DNA of 64,000 bases from the NCBI RefSeq assembly GCF_018588945.1, contig NZ_JAFIWA010000007.1:147383-211382 (forward strand), read 5' to 3'. The notes beneath the pieces are model-generated. The model was given only the letters and a program-made list of their open reading frames with translations, was not told where the DNA came from and ran no database searches. Position 1 is the stretch's first letter; each line of letters begins with the position of its first letter. Origin of the DNA: Microbacterium flavescens. GTDB lineage: Bacteria; Actinomycetota; Actinomycetes; Actinomycetales; Microbacteriaceae. Positions 32,437 to 41,600 of this stretch are shown piece after piece. The position numbers and the translations under genes are program-made.

Positions 32437-33843
32437 GTGGCAGACGACGACCGCAGTCCCGAGGAAGAGTTCCAAGACCTGATCCGCCAGCTGTTCGGCG
32501 GCGGATCCGGCGAGCTCGACCCCGAACAGCTCTCCGCGCTGTCGGGGATGAACATCGACCCCGCCATGATGCAGACCGTGATGCGGCACCTCCAGGGTGC
32601 GTTCGCGGGTGGCGGCGAGACCGGCATCTCGTGGGAGCTCGCCCAGCGCCAGGCGCTGCACATCGCCAATCAGGACGGCCTCGGCGTCACCTCCGGCCAG
32701 CGCACCGACCTCGACCAGGCGTTCGCCCTGGCCACCCTGTGGCTGAGCGAGGCGACCACGATCTCGGAGCTCGCCGACCAGCCGAAGACGCTCACCCGCG
32801 GCGGCTGGGTCGAGGCGACCCTGCCGGTCTGGCAGCAGCTCGCCGAGCCGGTGGCGACCAGCATCGCCGACGCGCTCACCGCTGCACTCAGCGAGAACGC
32901 CCCCGACGACATGCAGAGCCTCGTCCAAGGGGCCGGACGCCTCATGCGGACGGTCGGCGGCTCGCTCTTCGCGTCGCAGCTGGGCCAGGTCGTGGGAAAC
33001 CTCTCGAAGGAGGTCGTGAGCGGCGGCGACGTCGGCATCCCGCTGATGCCCGACGGCGAGGCGGCCATCCTCCCCCAGAACTTCGCGGACTTCGGGCGCG
33101 ACCTCGAGGTGCCCGACGACCAGCTCGCGCTGTACGTCGCCACGCGCGAGCTGGCGCACGCGCGCCTGTTCCGCCACGCCCGGTGGCTGCGCCTGCACGT
33201 CATCTCGCAGGTGACCGACTTCGCGCGCGGCGTCCACGTCGACACCGACGCACTCGAGGATCTCGCGTCGCGGTTCGACCCGTCCGAGCCCGACGAGCTG
33301 CGCCACGCCCTCGAGAGCGGGGCGCTCCTGCCCGCGCGCTCCGAGGCTCAGAACGCGGCGCTGGCCCGGCTCGAGAACCTCCTGGCCACGATCGAGGGCT
33401 GGGTCGAGGTCGTCACCGAGCAGGCGACGTCCCGGCTCCCCTCCGCCGGCCGCATCGCCGAGGCCGTGCGTCGCCGCCGTGCGGTGGGCGGCCCGGCCGA
33501 GCGCGCGCTCGGGTCCCTCGTCGGACTCGAGCTGCGGCCCCGGCGCATGCGCGAGGCCGCGGCGATGTGGCGCGCGGTGACGGATGCCGTGGGCCCGGCT
33601 GCCCGCGACGCGCTGTGGGACTACCCCGACCTCATGCCCGGCGCCGAGGACATCGACGATCCCGCGAAACTCGTGGCACGTCTCGAGGCCCGTGCGCGCG
33701 GCGAGGAGCCGGCGCCTGACGAGCTGGACGATGCGCTGGCGCGGCTGCTCGCGGGCGAGATCCCGTCCACCGAAGACGCCGAGCGCGAGGGCGACGACGG
33801 AGACGGCGGGAACGCCGCGCCCGACGACCACCGACCGGTATAA
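32437..33843 (+). CDS. Zinc-metallopeptidase-like protein (DUF2342 / F420-associated family)
   Basis: A 468-residue, mostly helical soluble protein of the family that includes Rv3195. The putative metal site is ATRELAHARLF (residues 235-245): the usual HExxH reads R-E-L-A-H, lacking the first His, which I believe is normal for this family. Peptidase activity is therefore only a family label. The N-terminus is acidic with an FGGGSGELDPEQL linker, and the C-terminus is an acidic low-complexity tail. Divergent from the PDZ protease and followed by a terminator hairpin. Confidence 0.83.
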   Translation: MADDDRSPEEEFQDLIRQLFGGGSGELDPEQLSALSGMNIDPAMMQTVMRHLQGAFAGGGETGISWELAQRQALHIANQDGLGVTSGQRTDLDQAFALATLWLSEATTISELADQPKTLTRGGWVEATLPVWQQLAEPVATSIADALTAALSENAPDDMQSLVQGAGRLMRTVGGSLFASQLGQVVGNLSKEVVSGGDVGIPLMPDGEAAILPQNFADFGRDLEVPDDQLALYVATRELAHARLFRHARWLRLHVISQVTDFARGVHVDTDALEDLASRFDPSEPDELRHALESGALLPARSEAQNAALARLENLLATIEGWVEVVTEQATSRLPSAGRIAEAVRRRRAVGGPAERALGSLVGLELRPRRMREAAAMWRAVTDAVGPAARDALWDYPDLMPGAEDIDDPAKLVARLEARARGEEPAPDELDDALARLLAGEIPSTEDAEREGDDGDGGNAAPDDHRPV

Positions 33844-33848
33844 GAGCG

Positions 33849-33874
33849 CCGCGGCTCCTCCCCAGGAGCCGCGG
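33849..33874 (+). terminator. Terminator after the metallopeptidase-like gene
   Basis: CCGCGGCTCCT-CCCC-AGGAGCCGCGG, a perfect 11-pair stem that starts 6 bases after the TAA. There is no clear U-tract. Confidence 0.65.
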
Positions 33875-33932
33875 AGACGGGACGACCTCAGCCGAGGCTG
33901 TGGAAACACCGTTCGGGGCGGGCGGCGCTGGC

Positions 33933-33938
33933 CAGACT
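33933..33938 (+). promoter_or_regulatory. Leaderless -10 candidate of the TOMM-like gene
   Basis: CAGACT ends 6 bases before the ATG at 33945. The same hexamer and similar spacing precede the aminopeptidase P gene. Confidence 0.4.
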
Positions 33939-33944
33939 CGGGTC

Positions 33945-34790
33945 ATGCTCCGGATCGATCCCGCCCAGCCGCCGCTCTGGCGCACGCCGACCATCCTGCA
34001 GTTCGGCGACCGGCCGGTGCTCGTGCTGAACGACCCCGCGCGGTGGCAGCAGCGTCTCGTGCGCGAGCTCGAGCGCGGCATCCCCGATCAGGCCGCCGTC
34101 CCGTTCGCGATCGCGCTCGGCGCCGAGCCCCGCGCCGCCGAGGACTTCGTCACCCGGCTGAGCGCGGTGCTGGCAGGCCCGGACCCCTCACCCCCACCGG
34201 TGCTCGTGGAGGCCGCGGAGGACGTGCCCCACGATCGCGTCGCCGCCATCAGCACCGCCCTGATCGCCGCCGGGTGCGCGGTCGTCACGAGCGATGCCCG
34301 AGCGGATGTCGCGACCGTCGTCGTGGTGGCGCAGCACCTCGTCGCGCCGTCGGCGGCGGCCGCCCTCATGGCCGACGACCGCCCGCATGTGCCGATCGTG
34401 CTCACCGCCACCGGCGCCGAGGTCGGACCCCACGTGACGCCCGGATCCACGGCGTGCCTCGCGTGCCTCGCCGCACGACGTCGCGATGATGACGCGACGT
34501 GGCCGGTCATCGCGGCGCAGCTGCTCGGTCGCCCTCTCGCCGACGTCGACAGCTCGATCGTGTGGGAGGCCGGCTTCGTCGCCGCTCGGCTGATCAGCGC
34601 CGCCGCGTCGCGTCCGGCCCGCTCGACGAGCCGTTCCCTGGTGCTGCGCGCCGGCTCGCTCCGGCGGACCGTGCGGAAGCACCGACCGCACGAAGAGTGC
34701 CGTTGCCGATCTCTCGCAGGAACCGCGACGGCTGACGCTCCCGCACTCCTCGCGCCCAGGACACCGAGAGCGTACGCGCGGCCCGCGTGA
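33945..34790 (+). CDS. Orphan TOMM-cyclodehydratase-like protein
   Basis: A 281-residue protein resembling the leader-binding/E1-like part of thiazole-oxazole (TOMM) cyclodehydratases. The opening LRIDPAQPPLWRTPTILQFG is family-like, and TGAEVGPHVTPGSTACLACL gives the first Cys pair (Cys171, Cys174). ECRCRSL gives the second (Cys252, Cys254), so a four-Cys zinc site can form. No ATP-binding loop is evident. The same gene neighbours uvrD2 in mycobacteria (Rv3196, from memory). No YcaO gene or precursor peptide is nearby. The ATG at 33945 is preferred over the GTG at 33900 because family similarity begins there. The last 197 bases overlap uvrD2 on the opposite strand. Confidence 0.72.
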   Translation: MLRIDPAQPPLWRTPTILQFGDRPVLVLNDPARWQQRLVRELERGIPDQAAVPFAIALGAEPRAAEDFVTRLSAVLAGPDPSPPPVLVEAAEDVPHDRVAAISTALIAAGCAVVTSDARADVATVVVVAQHLVAPSAAAALMADDRPHVPIVLTATGAEVGPHVTPGSTACLACLAARRRDDDATWPVIAAQLLGRPLADVDSSIVWEAGFVAARLISAAASRPARSTSRSLVLRAGSLRRTVRKHRPHEECRCRSLAGTATADAPALLAPRTPRAYARPA

Positions 34791-36357
34791 TGCCGACGTA
34801 GGCCAGACGCCGCTCTTCGTCGACCTGCTCGAACGTGGCGGCGTACGAGATCGGCAGCAGTCCCTCCGCGAGCCCGACAAGGTGCACGTGGTCCCACTCG
34901 AGGCCCTTGGAGGCATGGATCGTCGCGAGCGTCACGGTGCGCAGCGCCGGCTCGTCGTGCGAACGGGCGCGAGCCGTCAGCTCATCGGTGAACTCGCGCA
35001 GCGTCGTGCCGGGCGGCGCCTCCTCCGCCAGCCGCAGCAGCGCGGCGCGCAGCTCCCACGCGTCGCGCAGCGCTCCGCCCGCTGCGGGCGGCTCATCCGT
35101 CAGCCCGAGAGAGCGCAGCACGTCGCGCACGGTGTCGACGAACGCCCCCTCGATCGGCGCGACGGAAGCACCGCGCAGCGCCATGATCCCCTGGCGAACC
35201 TCGGGGAGGTCGAAGAAGCGACGCCCGCCGAGCACGGTCGACGCGATCCCGGCGTCGGCCAGCGCGCGCACGAGCTCGGCCGACTGCGCATGCGAGCGGT
35301 ACAGCACCGCGATCCGTCGTGGATCGATACCCGACGCGATCTGCGCCGAGATGCGCGCAGCCACGGCGCGGGCCTCGTCCTCGTCATCGCCGAACGCGGC
35401 GACCGTGGGCATGTCGGCCTCGGCCGGGCGACCGGCTGCGGAGACCAGGTGGAGAGCGCCGGGTCGGTCGCGCATGAGCTCATTGGCGACGCCGAGGATC
35501 GCGGCATCCGATCGGTAGTTGGTCTCCAGGCGCACGACGCGGGCGTCCTCATGCCGCGCGGCGAACTCGAGCAGGAAGCGCGCGTCGGCACCTGCGAACG
35601 AGTAGATGGTCTGACTCGCGTCGCCGACGACGCACAGGTCGCGGCGGCCGCCCAGCCAGAGTTCGAGCAGGCGGTGCTGCAGGGGCGAGACGTCCTGGAA
35701 CTCGTCGACGGTGAAGTGGCGATACTGCTCGTGAACGGCGCGGGCCACGTGCGGCTCTGCCTCGAGCATGCCGGCGCACGCGAGCAGAACGTCCTCGAAG
35801 TCCAGCTGACGGCGCTCGTCCTTGAGCTTCTCGTAGGAGCGCTGAAGGGCCACGACCTGGTCCACGGACATCCTGCCGATGCCCTGCGGACGCGCGGACG
35901 CGTAGTCCTCGATGCTCAGCATCGACACCTTGCGCCACTCGATCGCGCTCGCTGCGTCGCGCAGGGTCGCGGTGTCGGGCTTCAGGCCGATCCCGTCGGC
36001 GGCGTGGGCGAGCAGCCGCACCTTGTTGTCGACGATGCCGGGGGCGGTGTCGCCGGCCAGAGTCGGCCAGAAGTAGTTCAGCTGGGCGAGGGCCGCGGCG
36101 TGGAACGTGCGGGCGGAGACGCCCTCGACGCCGAGTGCGCGCAGGCGGCCCCGCATCTCGCCCGCCGCCTTGGCGGTGAAGGTCACGGCCATCACCCGCC
36201 CCGGCGAGTAGGCGCCGGTGTCGACGCCGTGCGCGATCCGGTGCGTGATCACCCGCGTCTTTCCGGTGCCCGCGCCGGCGAGCACCACGAGCGGCCCGCG
36301 CAGCGTGCGGACCGCTTCGAGCTGGCTCTCGTCGAGCCCTGCGAGCGCCTTGCTCAT
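34594..36357 (-). CDS. uvrD2: ATP-dependent DNA helicase, UvrD2 type (short form)
   Basis: A 587-residue superfamily 1A helicase. Walker A AGAGTGKT is at 27-34, motif Ia VTFTAKAAGEM follows, motif II is VDEFQDVS, and motif III is VVGDASQTIYSFAGAD. Motif IV is LETNYRSD, V is TIHASKGLEWDHV, and VI is YVGITRAARTL. Mycobacterial UvrD2 is about 700 residues with a C-terminal HRDC domain; here the chain ends about 70 residues after motif VI in a Ser/Arg/Gly-rich tail, so HRDC is absent. The ATG overlaps the nudC stop by 4 bases. The 3' end overlaps the TOMM-like gene antisense. Confidence 0.9.
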   Translation of the reverse strand: MSKALAGLDESQLEAVRTLRGPLVVLAGAGTGKTRVITHRIAHGVDTGAYSPGRVMAVTFTAKAAGEMRGRLRALGVEGVSARTFHAAALAQLNYFWPTLAGDTAPGIVDNKVRLLAHAADGIGLKPDTATLRDAASAIEWRKVSMLSIEDYASARPQGIGRMSVDQVVALQRSYEKLKDERRQLDFEDVLLACAGMLEAEPHVARAVHEQYRHFTVDEFQDVSPLQHRLLELWLGGRRDLCVVGDASQTIYSFAGADARFLLEFAARHEDARVVRLETNYRSDAAILGVANELMRDRPGALHLVSAAGRPAEADMPTVAAFGDDEDEARAVAARISAQIASGIDPRRIAVLYRSHAQSAELVRALADAGIASTVLGGRRFFDLPEVRQGIMALRGASVAPIEGAFVDTVRDVLRSLGLTDEPPAAGGALRDAWELRAALLRLAEEAPPGTTLREFTDELTARARSHDEPALRTVTLATIHASKGLEWDHVHLVGLAEGLLPISYAATFEQVDEERRLAYVGITRAARTLSVSWARGVRERQPSRFLREIGNGTLRAVGASARSAGASRRAAPGNGSSSGPDATRRR

Positions 36358-37268
36358 GCGGCCCCCGCGTGCCACTCGCTGATCAGCCGGTGCGCGATCG
36401 ACGCGCGCCCCGGCAGCACCACGTCGCCCTCGCCCGCGAGCGCCGCGCCGATCTCCTCGCGCGTGAACCAGCGCACCGCCGCGATCTCCTCGCCGTCGGC
36501 GCGCGCGGCGTCGTCGTCCGCGGCCACCGCGAGGAACCCGAGCATGAGGGACCGCGGATACGGCCACGCCTGCGAGCCGCGATACTCGACCGTCGCCACC
36601 TCGATGCCCGACTCCTCGGCCACTTCGCGCTGCACCGCGGCCTCGAGCGACTCGCCGGCCTCGACGAACCCGGCGAAGCACGAGTACCGCTCCGCCCCCC
36701 AGAGCGCGTTGGATCCGAGGAGGACGATGTCGGGATCCCGCGTGCTCGTGATCGCGACGATCACGGCCGGATCGGTGCGCGGGAAGTGCTGGCGGCCGCA
36801 CGACGGGCAGCGGCGCGACCAGCCGGCGTCGGCGAGCATGGTCAGCGCACCGCACGCGGGGCAGAACCGTGCGTCGAGCAGCCAGCGTCCCAGGCTGAGG
36901 GCCTCCACGAAGGCGCCCGCGTCGTGCGGCGACAGGGCGCCGCCGATCGCCCGCAGTCCCGCCCACCCTCCGGGGGCGTCGAACGGCTTGTCCTCCCCCG
37001 CGTCGAGCACGGCGGTCAGCATCAGCGCGCCGGCCGCATCCCGGCCGAGGAGCGCCCACGCCGCTCCGTCGGGCACCGTTGCGGGCGCCACCCACAGCAG
37101 TTCGGCCGGCCCGGCGAGCGGTGCCGCATCGCCCGCGAGGACCAGCACGCGGGTCGAGGCATCCGCTCGAGCCGTCTCGATCAGTCCGGGCGTCGCCCGC
37201 TCATCGGGGGCACGGTCGACGGCTGCGGCGGCGAGCGGCGGAAGTCGCGTGCTGTCGGACGCCGTCAT
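36354..37268 (-). CDS. nudC: NAD+ / NADH diphosphatase, NudC type
   Basis: Hydrolyses NADH to NMNH and AMP, and family members also remove NAD caps from RNA. The 304 residues contain the Cys4 zinc finger (Cys136, Cys139, Cys154, Cys157 in CPACG and CPSCG), the nudix box from GFVEAGESLEAAVQREVAEE to about residue 222, and the NADH-specific motif SQAWPYPRS just after it. The frame is open upstream, but the MTASDSTRLPP start at 37268, preceded by TGGAG, fits the family. Operon with uvrD2 as in Rv3199c-Rv3198c. Confidence 0.93.
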   Translation of the reverse strand: MTASDSTRLPPLAAAAVDRAPDERATPGLIETARADASTRVLVLAGDAAPLAGPAELLWVAPATVPDGAAWALLGRDAAGALMLTAVLDAGEDKPFDAPGGWAGLRAIGGALSPHDAGAFVEALSLGRWLLDARFCPACGALTMLADAGWSRRCPSCGRQHFPRTDPAVIVAITSTRDPDIVLLGSNALWGAERYSCFAGFVEAGESLEAAVQREVAEESGIEVATVEYRGSQAWPYPRSLMLGFLAVAADDDAARADGEEIAAVRWFTREEIGAALAGEGDVVLPGRASIAHRLISEWHAGAA

Positions 37269-37319
37269 CGAGGAACTCCAGCAAGGGCGTGGCGCGGGGG
37301 TGGACGAGCGCGACCGACC

Positions 37320-37325
37320 TACCCT
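37320..37325 (+). promoter_or_regulatory. Leaderless -10 box of the degenerate phosphotransferase gene
   Basis: TACCCT ends 6 bases before the ATG at 37332. Confidence 0.5.
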
Positions 37326-37331
37326 GGGCAC

Positions 37332-38615
37332 ATGGCACGCTCACCCTTCACTCTAGCCGCGTCCGTGACGTCGGCTCTGCCCCGGGTCGGCGTCGTGGGG
37401 GTCGGCGAACTGACGGAGGGCGCCGGCGGCCGCTACGACTCCGCCGTCGCCGAGCTCGACGACGGCCGCCGCGTCGTCGTCCGAGTCCCCGCAGATCCCG
37501 CCGTCTTCCCCGAACTCGCCGCCGAGGTGCGCGCCCTCCGCGCACTCACACCGGGCGTGCGCGGCCTCCTGCCCTTCCGTGCTCCCGAGCTGCTCGGCGA
37601 GACCGGCCTCGGCGACGCACGGGCCGTCGTCGTGGACTTCCTTCCGGGATATCGCGTCGACGCCGCCCATCTGCCGCCCGGTCGCGGCGCGGCGACCTCG
37701 CTCGGGTCGGCGCTGGCAGCCCTGCATGCTCTCCCGCTGTCGATCGTCCGCACCGAGGGGCTGCCCGTGCGCACGCCGCAGCAGGTGCGCACCGACACCG
37801 CTCGGCTGGTCGACCGCGCGCAGGCCACGCGTCGACTTCCCCTCCCACTCGCCGAGCGCTGGCAGCGCGCGATCGACAACGACGACCTCTGGCGCTTCGA
37901 GTCGGCCGTCGTGCTGGGCGGCGCGGGCGCGGCGTCGTTCCTGTTCGAGGATGTCGACGGCGTGCCGCAGGTGACCGGGCTGCTCGAGTGGCACGGGCTG
38001 TCCGTCGGCGATCCCGCGACCGACCTGCAGTGGCTGGCATCCGCCCCGGCGGCGGCCGACGACGTCTACGCGGCCTACGTCGCCCATAGCGGGCGGGCGC
38101 CCGACGCGCGCGCACGGGAGCGCGCACGGCTCTACGCCGAGCTCGAGTTCGCCTCGTGGCTGGTGCACGGCCACGAGTCCGGCCGTGACGACGTCGTCGA
38201 CGATGCGGTGGGCCTCCTCGAGACGCTCGCTGCCGGCGTCGCCGGAGGCGACATCGTGACGGATGCCGCGCTCGACGTCGACGACGCGATCGCCCTGCTC
38301 GACCGGATGCCGGAGGCCTCGGCCGCGGCGGTCGACACGTCGATGCACACCGACGCGTACGACCCGGAGGAGCTGTCGCTGTGGGTGTCGACCGAGTCGA
38401 GCGACGACACGGAGCCCGAGGACAGCCCGCAGCCCGAGGACAGCCCGCGGCCCGAGGCCGCCCAGGAATGGCATTCCGATGACCTGTCGACCTCGCCCAT
38501 CGACATCGTGACCCCGGACACCGATCGCGAGGGCGGCGCGGGTCACGACGGCGACGCCGTGGCCGAGGCGGAGCGGGCGTCCGAGGCGGCGCTGCGCCGC
38601 TGGCTCGCCGACTAG
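37332..38615 (+). CDS. Phosphotransferase-fold protein lacking kinase catalytic residues
   Basis: A 427-residue protein with the aminoglycoside/macrolide phosphotransferase layout: an N-lobe with VVRVPADP (Lys replaced by Arg), a linker, then VGDPATDLQWLA that normally follows the active site. The catalytic loop, usually HGDxxxxN, reads VVLGGAGAASFLF (about 193-205), without His, Asp or Asn. The metal Asp of the IDW-type strand is Glu219 (LLEWHG). It is therefore probably a pseudokinase. After residue about 330 comes an acidic disordered tail with a PEDSPQ repeat. It replaces the ion-channel gene found here in mycobacteria and sits opposite adnB, 13 bases from its stop. A resistance role is not supported. 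Confidence 0.75.
   Translation: MARSPFTLAASVTSALPRVGVVGVGELTEGAGGRYDSAVAELDDGRRVVVRVPADPAVFPELAAEVRALRALTPGVRGLLPFRAPELLGETGLGDARAVVVDFLPGYRVDAAHLPPGRGAATSLGSALAALHALPLSIVRTEGLPVRTPQQVRTDTARLVDRAQATRRLPLPLAERWQRAIDNDDLWRFESAVVLGGAGAASFLFEDVDGVPQVTGLLEWHGLSVGDPATDLQWLASAPAAADDVYAAYVAHSGRAPDARARERARLYAELEFASWLVHGHESGRDDVVDDAVGLLETLAAGVAGGDIVTDAALDVDDAIALLDRMPEASAAAVDTSMHTDAYDPEELSLWVSTESSDDTEPEDSPQPEDSPRPEAAQEWHSDDLSTSPIDIVTPDTDREGGAGHDGDAVAEAERASEAALRRWLAD
38415..38457 (+). repeat. 18-base tandem repeat in the pseudokinase tail
   Basis: CCCGAGGACAGCCCGCAG at 38415-38432 and a copy with one change at 38433-38450, plus seven more bases. It encodes PEDSPQ-PEDSPR-PE in the disordered tail and keeps frame, so copy number could vary without breaking the gene. 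Confidence 0.8.
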
Positions 38616-38628
38616 ACCGCCCGGCGGG

Positions 38629-41600
38629 TCAAGCCCGCAGCACGAGATCCTCGGCGACGTAGTAGAGCGCGACGTCGATCTCGTCGAGCGGCACGCCGTG
38701 CTTGGCGTGGTAGGCCTGCCGGTAGAGCTCGAGCTGCAGCATCCGCTCGTCCTTCTCGGCGTCGGTGCGCGGAGCGGCCCCGGTCTTCCAGTCGACGATC
38801 TCGATGCGCCCGCCTCGGTCTTCCCGGCGATAGACGGCGTCGAGCTTGCAGATGACGACGTGCGGGCGGCCGTCGAGGCCGGTCATCGTGAAGTCGATCT
38901 CGGTCTCGACCTCGAGGGGGCGCAGCGAAGCCCATTCCGACGCCAGGAACCGCGCCTGCAGGGCGTCCAGGGCTGCGGCGTCCTCGGCGGAGGATTCGGT
39001 GCCGGGCAGCTCGTCGTCGGCCTCCCACAGCGCGTCGTCGATGGATCCGCCGAGTCCGGGCCTGCCCGACCGCTGCTCGACCCAGGCGTGGAACAGCGTC
39101 CCCAGGCGGGTCTGGCGGAACGGGCGCTCGGGCAGCGGCCGGGCGATCGCGGCGACCGTGCCGGCGTAGTCCGCCACGAACTCCTTGTACCGCGATGCGG
39201 CGATGCGCGTCGGCGCGTCCTGGCGCGCCGGCGCACGCCGGGCCTCGCGCTCCGCGATCAGCAGGGCGACGTCGGGGTCGGGCGCGGGTCGGGGCGCGTC
39301 GAGCGCGGCTGAGACCGCTGCCGCGGCGCGCTGGACTGCGGGACGGCGGGCGCCGAGCGGATCGATCGGCCACTGAAGAATGCGGCGCTCGCCCAGGTAC
39401 GGGTTCTCCCCCACCTCGTCGGGCGGAAGGTCGCGGCCGAGGGCCTCGGCGATCTCGGTGAAGAAGGTGCTGCGCTCACGCGCCCGCTTCGTGCCCGACC
39501 ACGTCGACCCCGTCAGGAGCAGGTGGTCGCGTGCGCGCGTCACCGCGACGTAGGCGAGGCGTCGGTCTTCCTCGAGCTGCCGAGCGCGATTGGCCGCGAC
39601 GAAGGCATCGAGTGCCGCCTTCATCTCCTGCTGGGTGCCCGCACCCCGCCACGCGAGTTCGGGGAGCCAGGCGGCGTCGCCTCGGAACGCGTACGGCAGC
39701 ACCCCGAATCCGAGCCACCCCTTCGTGTCGCGCGGCGCGCTCGGCAGCTCGTCCTTCACGAGGCGGACGACGGCGACGGCATCCCATTCCAGGCCCTTCG
39801 AGCCGTGGATGGTCAGCAGCTGCACCACGTCGTCTTCCGGCGGCTCGGTGCGCGGGGCGAACTCGTCGAGCTGCTCCGCGTGGTCGAGCCATGCCAGCAG
39901 GCTCGACAGCGAGCCCGACTCGTCGGCGGCGAGGAAGGCGTGCAGCTCGTCGACGAACGCTCGGAGCTGGGCGGAGGCGATCCGCGCCGGCCCGCGGGCC
40001 TCGTTCGCGGCGAGTTCGACGTCGAGGCGGAGCTCGATCTCGATCAGTCGCACCAGCTCGGGGATCGGCATGCCGACCGCCTGCCGCAGTCCTGCGAAGA
40101 CGGCGCCGGCTTCGCGCAGCCGCTCACGCGCCTCCGCGGTGAAGCCGGCCAGCCAGCCGTGGTCGGCTGGGTGGCGAAGGACGAAGTCCAGTGCGTCGAC
40201 CAGCGACCCGTCGTCGTCGCCCGCACCCGAGCGGATGCGCTCGACGACCTCCGGGGCGAGCGGCTGCAGCGCCGCGTCGTGGCGCGCGATCCGCCGGGCC
40301 AGCGCGGCGAGCTCCCGCAGGTCGGGCAGGCCGATCGCCCACCGGGGCCCTGACAGCAGCCGGATGAGCGCGGAGCCGGCGCTCGGGTCGCTGACGACGC
40401 GGAGGGCGCTGACCACGTCGACCACCTCGGGCGTGGACAGGAGGCCGCCGAGTCCGAGGATGCGATGAGGGATGCCGCGGCGACCGAGGGCGTCGCCGAA
40501 CCGCACCATGTGCTTCTTGCTGCGGAACAGGACGGCTCCGGTCGTCGGCAGTCCCGCTCGTCCGCGCTCGGAGCGCACCCGCGCGAACCAGTCCGCGACG
40601 CGATCGGCCTCCGTGTCGAGATCTGGCTCGAAGGCCGTCTCGACTGCTCCCCGGGGAGCACCGGGTCGCGGCCGCAGCGACTGAACGGCGACCGGGGCGG
40701 AGCCGGCGAGCGGTGCCAGCACCGCGTTGGCCGCGGTGAGCACGTCAGCGCTGTTGCGCCAGCTCGTGAGCAGCGCGTACTCCGCGCACTCGCCGGCAGG
40801 GGCGAACGCTGCGGCGAATCCGCCGAGGTTGCCTGCGCTCGCGCCACGCCAGCCGTAGATGGCCTGGTGCGGATCGCCGACCGCCATCACCGCCGTGCCG
40901 GCGAAGAGCGATGACAGGAGGTCGGTCTGCACGACCGAGGTGTCCTGGTATTCGTCGAGGAGGACGACGCGATAGCGGTCGCGCAGCTCGTCGGCGACCG
41001 CCCGATGGCTCGCAACCACCTCGAGTGCGCCGGCGACCTGATCGGAGAAGTCGATCACGCCGATGCGACGCTTCTCTGCGGCATAGTCGCGGGCGAGGTC
41101 GGCCAGGAGGGCGAGCGCACCGACCTTCTCGTTGGCCTCCGCCACCTCGGCATAGACGACGGTGCGCGCGTTCGTCGACGGAAGGTCGACGATCCGACGG
41201 AAGCGGTCGGGGAAGGCGGCGAGCTCATCGAGGTCGACGAGGTTGTCGACGCCGTCGCGGGCGATCCGCAGCGCACCGTCGATGATGCTCCGCACCGCTT
41301 CGCCGCGCGTCTCGAGCCGGGGGTCGTCCGACGCGAACACGACGCGCCGCATGAGCAGCCACGCTGCGGATTCCGACATCACCGCGGCCTCGGCATCCCT
41401 CCCGATGCGCACCGCGTGCTCGCGGACGATCTGGTCGGCGAAGCTGTTGTAGGTGGACACCGTCGGCCGGTGCAGCAGTGCGTCGTCCTCGGCCTCCTGC
41501 GGCACGGCGCCGACGGACCGGGCGAGGGCGTCCATCGCCTCGTGCCGGGCGATCGTGGCGCGCGGCCCGTCACCGCCGGGCCGCTCGAGCTCGGCGAAGA

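Noticed and set aside
33900..34790. Ribosomally synthesised peptide (TOMM) gene cluster
   Set aside because: Only a cyclodehydratase-like protein is present. No YcaO, dehydrogenase, exporter or precursor peptide was found around it.
37332..38615. Macrolide 2'-phosphotransferase / antibiotic resistance gene
   Set aside because: The fold resembles the family, but the catalytic His-Gly-Asp, the Asn and the metal Asp are missing, so resistance by phosphorylation is not supported.
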